Source of the DNA: Paguma larvata
Lineage: Eukaryota; Chordata; Mammalia; Carnivora; Viverridae
Reading direction: 5' to 3'
DNA length: 64,000 nt
Assembly: GCA_030068075.1 (NCBI GenBank)
Contig: CM057843.1
Span: 16,511,370 to 16,575,369 of the forward strand
Made by a program: the position numbers and the translations under genes. Under the pieces are notes generated by a model, which saw only the letters and a program-made list of their open reading frames with translations, searched no databases and was not told the DNA's origin. Of this stretch, positions 55,930 through 64,000 are shown one piece after another (the stretch's first letter is position 1; every line of letters begins with the position of its first letter).

Positions 55930-56640
55930 TGTTTTTGAATTTTAATTTTATTCTGTTGTAGTCTGTAGGATATCAATTCTTTGTCATTTGTTGGAACGTG
56001 ATTGGTAGCATAGTATATAGTCAGTTTATTTAAAATATTCTATTTGTACTTGAAAACGTATGTTCTTCAATTCTCAGGGTTCTACATATGTCCCTTTAAT
56101 CGACTTGTTAATCGTGTTGTCCAGGTTGTCTCTACCATTACTGATTTTTTGTCTGCTTAAATCTGTCAATTCCGACAGTGGAATATTAAGATTTTCCGCT
56201 GTATTGATTCATAAAATTATTTTTGTTGTTGATCCATTCTTGCTTTATATGTTTTGAGGCTAAATTGTTAGGTACATATATAATTACTATATCATTCTGA
56301 TAAATTTTTCGTCTTACTAATAGGTAATGTTCTCTTCATCCTCAACAGTGTCTTTTACCTTAATTATTCTTTTATCTGATACTTATGTCAAACAATGACC
56401 TTTTTTTTTTCAGTTAATATTTGCCTGGTATATATCTTTCCATCTTTTATCATTCACTTTTTCATTATGTTTTAGATATGTCTTTGATAAACAGCATCTA
56501 GCTAATTTTTTTCTTGATGTAAGTTTTTCCATATTTTAATTAGTAAGAAAATCTTTTACATTTATTGTGGTTGATCAGGTTTTTCTTTAGACTCACTTTT
56601 TTTACTTCCTGCCTTTTCCTGCTCTTGACGATAAGGTTAT

Positions 56641-57005
56641 CGGTATCGTTATTATTATTCCTATTATTTACATGAAGTATTTCATACATGCAGATAAGAG
56701 GAGAGACCAGTATAGATATAACAAACTCTGTGTACCCAGTACGCAGCTCTAGGAAATTTTAATGTGATACTGCATTTGTTTCAAGACTTGTGTGTGTGTG
56801 CGCCTGTATGTGAATGTTTACTTTATTTTCTTATTTCTGATCTTCTCTTTGGAAATTATAAATTCTATTCCTATTTATCACAGCGTTGGCCATTAGCATG
56901 TTAACATGCATCCGTGACTTGACATATGACAGGGACCTCAGAGTGCTTTAATTCCAATGCTGTCATCCATGCAACTTGCATATTATGTTTTGTTAGTATT
57001 TTAGT
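56641..57005. other. No recognised gene; possible L1 remnant
   Basis: AT-rich, between two L1-like blocks. A short GT stretch lies near 56788-56800. Confidence 0.3.
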
Positions 57006-57022
57006 TTTAAATGATATCTTCC

Positions 57023-57225
57023 CAGGGGCATCTGGGTGGCTCAGTCGGTTAAGCATCCGACTTCGGCTCAGGTCATGATCTCACGGTTCATGGGTTCGAA
57101 CCCCGCATCCGGCTCTGCCGACAGCTCGGAGCCTGGAGCCTGCTTCGGATTCTGTGTCTCCTCTCTCTCTCTGCCCCTCCCCTGCTTGTGCTCTGTCTCT
57201 CAAAAATAAATAAACATTAAAAAAA
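57023..57225 (+). mobile_element. CAN-SINE (felid SINEC), perfect TSD
   Basis: Near-consensus throughout. Perfect 17-bp TSD TTTAAATGATATCTTCC at 57006-57022 and 57226-57242. Confidence 0.97.
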
Positions 57226-57299
57226 TTTAAATGATATCTTCCAAAGTATGAATATTTGTATTTTTTTATATTTTGAGCCGATGTTTATATAGCTTTACC

Positions 57300-58260
57300 T
57301 ATATGTTTGCCAGCTGTGCAGTGTGCCCCATGGTGAGCATATTATTTTTGCTTTATTTTCCTGATGGCAAACACTCACAGCCCCTTCTCACTTTACTTCA
57401 CCCTCACTCTTCAGTGTAGCTGATAGGAGAATTCTAAGTTGCTGGCGATTTCCCTTCAGTATTTAAAGCTATTACTCCATGCCTCCCAGCCTCTATTCCC
57501 TGCCTTCATTTTATCATATTATTATGATATCATATTATTCTATGCCTTCATCACTATCTGGGGCACCTGGGTGCCTCAGTTGGTCGAGCACCTGACTTGA
57601 TTTCAGCTCAGGTCATGATCTCCTGGTCATGAGATCGAGCCCCACCTAGAGCCTTGTGTCCACACCACACCGAGTGTGGAGCCTGCTTCAGATTCTCTCT
57701 CTCCCTCTTCCTCCGCTCCTCCCTGGCTCACACCCGTGTGCCCACGTGCCCTCTCTCTGTCTCTGTAAAACAAAAAAAAAAGTTCATTGCCTTTAGATTA
57801 TTGTGCTCTTATTGATAATTTATCCCCCTTCCCCCTGAGATATTTTCATTTCCTTAGGTTTCATTTAATTTCAATGAATTCAATGAATCAATACAACGAT
57901 CTAAGTGTAAATTTATTTTTATTTATTATGTTTAGATTTAATGTGCTTCTTTAATCTGAAGATTCATTTTTTAATCAAATCTAGATAATTCTAATCTATT
58001 ATGATTATCAACACTATTTCTTCTCAATTCTTCCCCATTGCCATTCTCTCTGTTTCTGGAATTCCTATTAGATATACATTGGGGTTTTTAAATTTATATT
58101 CCATGTCTTTTAGCTTCTCTCTAAAATTTCCTGTCTTCTAACATCTTTCTATCTGTGTTCTGGGCAATACTCAGATCTAGCCTCTAGTTCATTATTTCTT
58201 TTTACACCTTATTATTTCTGTATCATTTAACATCTTTATTCATTCATGTCATAGTGTACC
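57300..58260 (-). mobile_element. Old LINE fragment (L1 or HAL1-like), reverse
   Basis: GATTTCCCTTCAGTATTTAAAGC, GAAGATTCATTTTTTAATC, TTTCTGGAATTCCTATTAGATATAC and GTTCTGGGCAATACTCAGATC are antisense LINE phrases. A SINE at 57561 is inserted. Family uncertain. Confidence 0.5.
57561..57781 (+). mobile_element. CAN-SINE, older subfamily
   Basis: GGGGCACCTGGGTGCCTCAG head, CATGAGATCGAGCCCCACC, and a body with CCGAGTGTGGAGCCTGC. Tail GTAAAACAAAAAAAAAA lacks the AATAAATAAA form. Confidence 0.92.
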
Positions 58261-58889
58261 CTCAGATTATTTTTTTATTTTTTCATATTTGGGGGCTCTA
58301 GTTTTTATGTTTCCTATTTTTGTTTGTTGACTTGCATTCACAATGAATAATTTCCTTGTGCACTTTATAATTTGGGATTATAAGAGAGACTTTCTTTTTC
58401 TTTGGGAATCTGGGCAGTCTGAGTTGTCAGAGTCCCCTCCAGTGTGTTTTTGTTAGCTTCTCCTAAACACCCCAGAGCCAGCACCAGCCCAAGAACAATT
58501 TTACACTCCTTTTTGGCTCAAGGATTTCCCACACCATGAATGCAGTGTAGAGCGAACTCTAAACACCCAGGCCTGGTATGTTGAGTTTTCATGGGAGGAT
58601 TGTTTATTGATTTAGGCTTCTAATTTTCCAGCTAGACTCATGGCTGAGACAACTTCCATATTGTCTCCCTGGACTAGTGGGCAGAGTTTATTAGCCCCGG
58701 TTTTCACTGAGTTAGCCATCCATCAAGGGTTGAATTCCTAAACAACCAGATTAGATAACTGCCCCCACCAAGGGCTAGAACATCAGCTCATTCACGTACC
58801 CGGCACCCCTTCAGCTCTCTCCTAACTTCTGACCTGTGGGGTTTCTTTTCCTTTCCTTGAGCACAGCGATAGGTTGTTTGTTTTTTTTT
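58261..58889. other. No recognised gene or repeat
   Basis: Mixed; nothing supported. Confidence 0.3.
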
Positions 58890-58892
58890 TTT

Positions 58893-59492
58893 AATTACAA
58901 TAAAATATACATAACATTCAACATACCATTTAAACCATCTCCAGTATACAGTTCAGAGGTATTACGGGCACATCATTGTGCAACCATTCCTACTTTCCCT
59001 TTTCAGAATTTTTTTATCTTCCCAAACTGAAACTCCGTATCTATTAAACACTGACTCCTCCATCATCCCCGACACCCAGCCCCCCGGAACCATGATTCTA
59101 CTTTCTATCCCTATGAATATAATGACTCTGGGTACCTCACATAAGGAGAATTGTATAGTGTCTCTCCTTTTGTCACTGGCTTACTCACATAATGTCTTCA
59201 AGGTGCATCCGTGCCGTGGCGTGTGTCAGAATCTCCTTACTTCTTAGGGTGGAATAATATTTCCGTGTGTGTATATACCACATTTTGTTTACCCATTCTT
59301 CATCCATCGATGGCCACTTGGGCTGTTGCCACCGTTTGGCTATTATTGTAGATAATGCTACTAGAAACACAGGTGTACAGATATCTGTTCAAGTCTCTGT
59401 TTTCAATTATTTGGGGTGTAGCGGAATTGCTAGATCATTTGGTAATTATATGTTTAATTTCTTAAGAAGCCGCCATAACCATCTTCCGCGGC
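58893..59492 (-). mobile_element. Old L1 3' end (L1M-type), reverse
   Basis: AATAAAATATACATAACATTC, CATTGTGCAACCATTCC, AACTGAAACTCCGTATC, CTGGCTTACTCACATAATGTC, GATGGCCACTTGGGCTG and AAGCCGCCATAACC: the antisense L1M 3' and ORF2 C-terminal pattern. On the minus strand the C-terminal frame is partly readable (ALSTIIAKRWQQPKWPSMDE) but broken. Confidence 0.85.
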
Positions 59493-59849
59493 AACAACCA
59501 TAGACTCTTCTTTTCTTACCCAAGGTCTGGCTGGGATTTTTCCAGGTCTTAGATCGCATTTTAGAATCACTGCGCTAACACAGGTTGGCTTGGGCAAAGA
59601 ATGGACATGACACGTGGATCTGGGTGAAGCAGAGTGCCCCCCTTCATAAGTTTGGATGGACAAAGACTCTCTGAGGCAACCACTCTTATAAATGGGTTCG
59701 CTTTTACTTAAAGATATTTTAGGTTCTTATCATGTAAGAATATATTTGATCACAGAACTGTGTGCTGTTTTTCCCACTTATGTCCATTCCAAGTGTATTT
59801 CATGGCAAAGAGTTTACCAGACTTCCTTTATTAGAATATAAGCAGTGCT
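59493..59849. other. No recognised gene or repeat
   Basis: Nothing supported. Confidence 0.3.
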
Positions 59850-59920
59850 AGGGGCACCGGGGTGGCTCAGTTGGTTAAGCATCCGACTTCGGCTCAGGTC
59901 ATGATCTCATGGCTATGACT
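59850..59920 (+). mobile_element. CAN-SINE head only (truncated)
   Basis: GGGGCACCGGGGTGGCTCAGTTGG to CAGGTCATGATCTCATGG; the rest is missing. Faces a reverse full SINE 19 bp away. Confidence 0.88.
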
Positions 59921-59938
59921 GATGAGAGATACCAATTT

Positions 59939-60141
59939 TTTTAAGTTTATTTATTTTGAGAGAGAGACACTGTGAGCAGGGGAGGGGGCAGAGAGACGGG
60001 GAAGAGAGAGAATCCCAAGCAGGCTCCTCACTGTCAGCACAGAGCCCGACACAGGGCTCAAACCCACGAAACTGTGAGATCACGACTTGAGCGGAAACCA
60101 AGAGTCGAACGCTCAACCAACTGAGCCACCCAGGCGCCCCT
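59939..60141 (-). mobile_element. CAN-SINE (felid SINEC), reverse
   Basis: TTTAAGTTTATTTATTTTGAGAG to CACCCAGGCGCCCC. TSD GAGAGATACCAATTT (59924-59938) and GAAAGATACCAATTT (60142-60156), 14 of 15. Confidence 0.95.
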
Positions 60142-60156
60142 GAAAGATACCAATTT

Positions 60157-60997
60157 GAGATGCAGCAAGTCGAACAAATGTCAGAAAGGATTATGTAAGA
60201 AGAAGGGCCAAACCCGGGCACATGATATAATGACAGTGCCGAACATGTAAAGTCAAAGACAAGATCTTAAGTGAAGCCACAGAGAAATCATGGATTCCCC
60301 CATGGAGAAAGTGCCGTTTAGACTAAGCCTTTCTCCTCAACAGCAGCAATAGAAGCCAGAGGTCAGTGAAATCTTGTCTTCAATATGAGTCAACTTAGAT
60401 GATGAAGCGGGTCTTGTGGAAGGAGTAGGGTGAGGAAGGGCACGTAGAGACGTGTCTTGCAAGGACTTCTGTGATGCTGGAGCAGGCGCATTGTGAGGGG
60501 GGATGATGAGAAATGGTCAGATAAGCGGATAGACACTCACATGGCATCCTAAGAATTCGGACCATAGCTAAGGACTATGTGAATTCTTTGAGGGCCCTTA
60601 CGTAGGGCATTAGTGCTGGCTAACCCGTGGGGAGTGTGCTCACCATCCTGACTTCCCGTGTTTCCTGTCCTTATGAGTGACTTCTTATACTACGTGGCTT
60701 TGATCTGGACTGACTACAGGGAGTGCCCCGATCAAGCTGAGGTATCTGCCCCAAACGACAGTTAAGCTAGGAAACTAGCATTCCCACGTCCACCTGGGCC
60801 TCACGTTCTGTTAGGGCTCAGTCTCCCCTGGGCCTTGACATGGACAACCTTCCGCTCCTGCAAAGCATAAATAAGTCACTGATTCCCAAGCCTCTTGGGG
60901 CTTCAGGATGGTTTGGGGAGGCTTAGAAGAGTGAACAGATACAAAGGTCAGCTTACAAACTCTAGTGTGGAAAAAAGGTGACTCGTTTCTCTACATT
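60157..60997. other. No recognised gene; possible old repeat
   Basis: A GA-rich stretch near 60410-60530 has faint likeness to the unnamed repeat at 43140. Not bounded. Confidence 0.3.
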
Positions 60998-61012
60998 TCA
61001 ACCAAAATTTCT

Positions 61013-61237
61013 TTTTTTTTTTTAATGTTTATTATTTATTTTTGAGAGAGACAGAGACAGAGACAGAGTGCAAGCAGGGGAGGGGCAGAGAGAGAGAGGG
61101 AGACACAGAATCCGAAGCAGGCTCCAGGCTCCGAGCTGTCAGCACAGAGCCCACTGCGGGGCTCAAACTCATGAATCACGAGATCGAGACCTGAGGTGAA
61201 GTCAGACGCTGAACCGACTGAGCCCCCCAGGCGCCCC
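61013..61237 (-). mobile_element. CAN-SINE (felid SINEC), reverse
   Basis: TTTTTTTTTTTAATGTTTATTATTTATTTTTGAGAG to CCCCCCAGGCGCCCC. TSD TCAACCAAAATTTCT / TCAACCGAAATTTCT (60998-61012 and 61238-61252). Confidence 0.96.
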
Positions 61238-61252
61238 TCAACCGAAATTTCT

Positions 61253-61824
61253 AATTTTGGGTGCTCATTCTGGTAGGGGGCTCTCAGTCCAAGACATCTC
61301 CTTCCCCAAGGGGTCCTCTAAGTTACGAAAGGTTTGAAGAAGCCCATTCGAGGTGTAGGCTCTGCGTCTATCAGTCCTCGCCAACCTCTGTCACCCTACC
61401 TGCTTCACGGTCGTTGGTTACCTTGAGTAACCAAAACCAGTTTCCTCAATTCCAGTTCCAAGCGCGTTCTTGGGTGGCAGCGAGCTCATCCACTTCTCGG
61501 AGTGTGTGTCGGTACATGAAAAAACTGGGGAGATATCCAAAGCTCCCCTTCCTAGACATTCCACACCCCAATTCCTACTCTGAACTTTGCCGCATCCCCA
61601 TGCATGGTTCCAAGCAATAAGACCGGCATCTTCCCTGGTCAGAGATTCCACCTGTTAGGTGTAGATTTCTTTCTCTTTCTCGAGCGTTCTGTCCCGGGAG
61701 CAAGAGCAGGGCCCTTTTCTCAGGAGCTCCTCCACGTCTCTTCCCTCTGGAAGGACTAGATGTCTCTGCTCTGTTCTACCTGAGAGCAGTCTTCAAACAC
61801 GAAAATACTCAGAATAAGAAGCCT
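61253..61824. other. No recognised gene or repeat
   Basis: A 119-codon frame (61261-61620) is open but not recognised. Confidence 0.3.
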
Positions 61825-61980
61825 TTTTGAGTGCCTGTTATTCACACCGATTTGACAGAGGGCGAAACTAAACCTTGGAGAGATGAAGTAACTTCCTACT
61901 GTCCCCATAAATAACGGAGCTGGGGTCAGAGTTGAGGTCTGTCTGGCTCCGGGATCCGTGCTCTAAACCTGCCTTCGTCT
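61825..61980 (-). repeat. MIR
   Basis: TTGAGTGCCTGTTATTCACACC, GGGCGAAACTAAACCTTGGAGAG and CGGAGCTGGGGTCAGAG give the reverse MIR order. Confidence 0.7.
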
Positions 61981-62124
61981 CTTCGTCTAACTCTTAACCT
62001 CTTAGTCCTCAGTCTTACCTTCTTCAAGAGAGTCGTCTGGAGTTGTGTCTCTCAGTTGGGCTCTCACCATGCCCTATGATACTTTAATCGTAGCATTTGC
62101 CACAGTGTATTGAAATTATTATTT

Positions 62125-62332
62125 TTTTAATTTTTGAGTTTATTTTTTTGAGAGAGAGAGAGGAAGCAAGCAGGGGAGGGGCAGGGAGAGAGGGGGAGAG
62201 AGAACCCCAAGCAGGATCCACGCTGCCAGCACAGAGCCCGGTGTGGGCCTCAGACTCACAAAACACGAGATCACCACCTGAGCAAAAACACCAAGGGTTG
62301 CACGCTCAACCGACTGAGCCACCCGGGTGCCC
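62125..62332 (-). mobile_element. CAN-SINE, reverse
   Basis: TTTTTTAATTTTTGAGTTTATTTTTTTGAGAG to CACCCGGGTGCCCC. Moderately diverged. Confidence 0.93.
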
Positions 62333-62749
62333 CTGCATCGCAGCTTTAATGAGAACTGCCACATCCCGTCTGAAAGTCCCAGTGCTTGCTTGCAATCTTT
62401 TGTTATTTATTCCAGTCTATGCCTCTGAGTACTATTTTTATACAGTTACTTACTATGTATTCTCTATTGGTTTTCTTTTATGGGAGAAGGGAATTTAGCT
62501 TTCTTATATACACACTGCCTCTCCCATTTTTTGCAGTGCGTTATATCAACCTCCTTGATACAAGTGGTTACTGTTTGCATTATTAAGGATCTGTGGTTAT
62601 TCTTCACAGCTAAGAAAAGTTGCACATGAAAGCCATTGTTCCCTTATCTACAACTTTTGTTTTCCCTAGGGGTTTGTAAACATAGCCCATTGTTGTTTGC
62701 TTGGTTTTCTTGACAACTATCACTGATTAGCACCACACTTTGGAATCGA
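62333..62749. other. No recognised gene or repeat
   Basis: Nothing supported. Confidence 0.3.
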
Positions 62750-63363
62750 ACTGTAAAACCTCATTCGACCTGGCAGATGTAGCGAGCGACTCCTGCTTGA
62801 TCGTTTTGATCACTTCGTTTTCAATGCACAAATGTTATTTTTGTTACGAAGTTGGAATCATGCCTTGGACACTTTTGTTTTTACCAAGCAATACGTCACA
62901 AACATCCCTGAAGATTAAAGCATCCTATTTAGTGAACGCATAGGATTCTGCGCGAACGCACCGTAATCCATTAAGCTAATTGCCCATTTCGACACGTTTA
63001 TGTAGATTTCAATTTGTCACTTTTATAAACAGTCCTGAGATTCACATTCCTGAAGCTCCATTTTGCCTCATTATTTCCTAAGATAAATTCGGCGTGTAGA
63101 ATTGCTGAGGCAAATGATGTATAGATTATGAAGGATTTGATGTATATTTTCCTGTAGAAAGTAGTGCCGATTTTGAGAAATGTTGCCAATTCTGGGCTTT
63201 ATCATCTTAAACATTTTGTCAATTTAAAATGCTGGGCTGTGTCAGTGTTACTTACTTCCTTTAGCGTTTCTTCAACAGCCGATGAGGCTGTGTGTGTTTT
63301 CATACGCTACGGTGATGTTCTGGTTTTTCTATTTTGTGAATTGCCTGTGTATATTCCTTGCTC
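62750..63363 (-). mobile_element. Old L1 3' end, reverse
   Basis: TTTCCTAAGATAAATTCGGCG, GTAGAATTGCTGAGGCAAATG and GTGAATTGCCTGTGTATATTCC are antisense L1M landmarks. The young L1 at 63365 is inserted at its right end. Confidence 0.6.
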
Positions 63364-63364
63364 A

Positions 63365-64000
63365 TTTTTTTTTATTTTTTTTTGTTATAATAGTTTATTT
63401 TCAAATTGGTTTACATATAACACCCAGTGTTCATCCCAACATGTGCCCTTTTTAATGCCCATCACCCCCTCTCCCCCCTCCCTCATCCCCCTTACCCTCA
63501 GTTTTTTCTTAGTCTTTGAGAGTCTCTTATGTTTTATCTCCCTCCCTCTCTGTGTCTTTTTTTTCTTTCCCCTCTTCCCCTCCCCCTGGTTTTTGCTTAG
63601 TTTCACAAAGTCCACCTATTCGTGGAAACATATGGTATCTGTCTTTTTCTGACTGACTTATTTCACTTAACATAATACCCTCCAGTTCCATCCATGTTGC
63701 TACACATGGCCAGATTTCATTTTTTCTCATTGCCACGTAGTAGTCCATTGTATATAAGTACCATAACTTCTTTATCCATTCGTCAGTTGATGGGCACTTG
63801 GTCTCTTTCCATGATTTGGCTATTGTCGAAAGTGCTGCTATGAACATTGGGGCACACGTGCTCCTATGCATCAGCATTCCTGTGTCTCTTGGGTAGATTC
63901 CTAGCAGTGCCATTGCTGGGTCATAGGGTAGCTCTATTTTCATTTTTTTGAGGAAACTCCACACCGTTTTCCAGAGCGGCTGCACCAGTTTGCATTCCCA
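63365..64000 (-). mobile_element. Young L1, 3' end and ORF2 C-terminus, runs off the right edge
   Basis: T-rich (A-tail complement) at 63365-63385, a C-rich 3' UTR and then antisense ORF2. The minus frame is open from the edge to a stop near 63527 with ORF2 C-terminal motifs WECKLVQPLWKTVW, PYDPAMALLGIYPRD, ALSTIAKSWKETKCPSTDEW and YYVAMRKNEIW. There is no stop or frameshift in the part seen, unlike the older L1s nearby. Whether the copy is full length cannot be told. Confidence 0.9.

Larger units (their letters stand above)
53290..56640 (-). mobile_element. Long old L1 (L1M-type), reverse, with SINE insertions
   Basis: A 3' part (CATAATGTTGCCTTAGGATTC, GTTGATAGACAGGAGTC, CATTGCGAATAAGGTTGC) at 53290-53850 is followed by antisense ORF2: CCTGCATATATCAAAATG (54040), GGCCTCATAAAATGAGC (54713), TTATTATTTCCTTCCTTC (55223), GTTGTCCAGGTTGTCTC (56118). 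SINEs at 54171, 54400 and 55724 are inserted. About 3 kb of L1 sequence; decayed. Confidence 0.75.

Noticed and set aside
63365..64000. ORF2 C-terminus as a host gene
   Set aside because: Motif order and the A-tail show an L1 retrotransposon.

Overview
This is mammalian nuclear DNA, almost certainly from a cat-family carnivore. The sign is about 42 copies of a lysine-tRNA-derived CAN-SINE with the felid layout: a head starting GGCGCCTGGGTGGCTCAG, a B box near GGTTCGAGCCCC, a (TC)n tract and an AAAAATAAATAAACATT-type tail. They cover about 8.7 kb by my coordinates. Many keep clean target-site duplications (TSDs). Older L1, MIR, L2 and MER5 remnants fill much of the rest, and a young L1 runs off the right edge.

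The one protein-coding gene I can support is COX10 (heme O synthase, mitochondrial), on the minus strand. Exon 1 (16769-16811), exon 2 (11851-11984) and exon 3 (9544-9865) join in one open frame with canonical splice sites and encode residues 1-166. These are the targeting region and N-terminal linker. The membrane-embedded prenyltransferase core lies in later exons beyond the left edge, so 1-9543 is part of intron 3.

The COX10 promoter is a CpG island at about 16.45-17.18 kb. It holds three ETS/GABP-type sites, GC boxes, a CRE-like site and a YY1 site, a layout typical of nuclear genes for cytochrome oxidase. A strong plus-strand splice donor at 17385/17386 suggests a divergent non-coding transcript, as human COX10 has, but I cannot define its exons.

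From 17.4 to 64 kb I see no convincing protein-coding exon. The DNA is intergenic or lncRNA territory with two orphan CpG islands (25.32-25.91 and 28.48-28.80 kb), a perfect 88-nt purine/pyrimidine alternation (35847-35934), a 104-nt polypyrimidine tract (52505-52608), a long L1 array in minus orientation (51.8-59.5 kb), an LTR-like stretch (49.05-49.69 kb) and a 65-bp tandem duplication (49777-49896). I found no CRISPR-like, operon-like or otherwise novel gene system; the points of interest are regulatory and structural.
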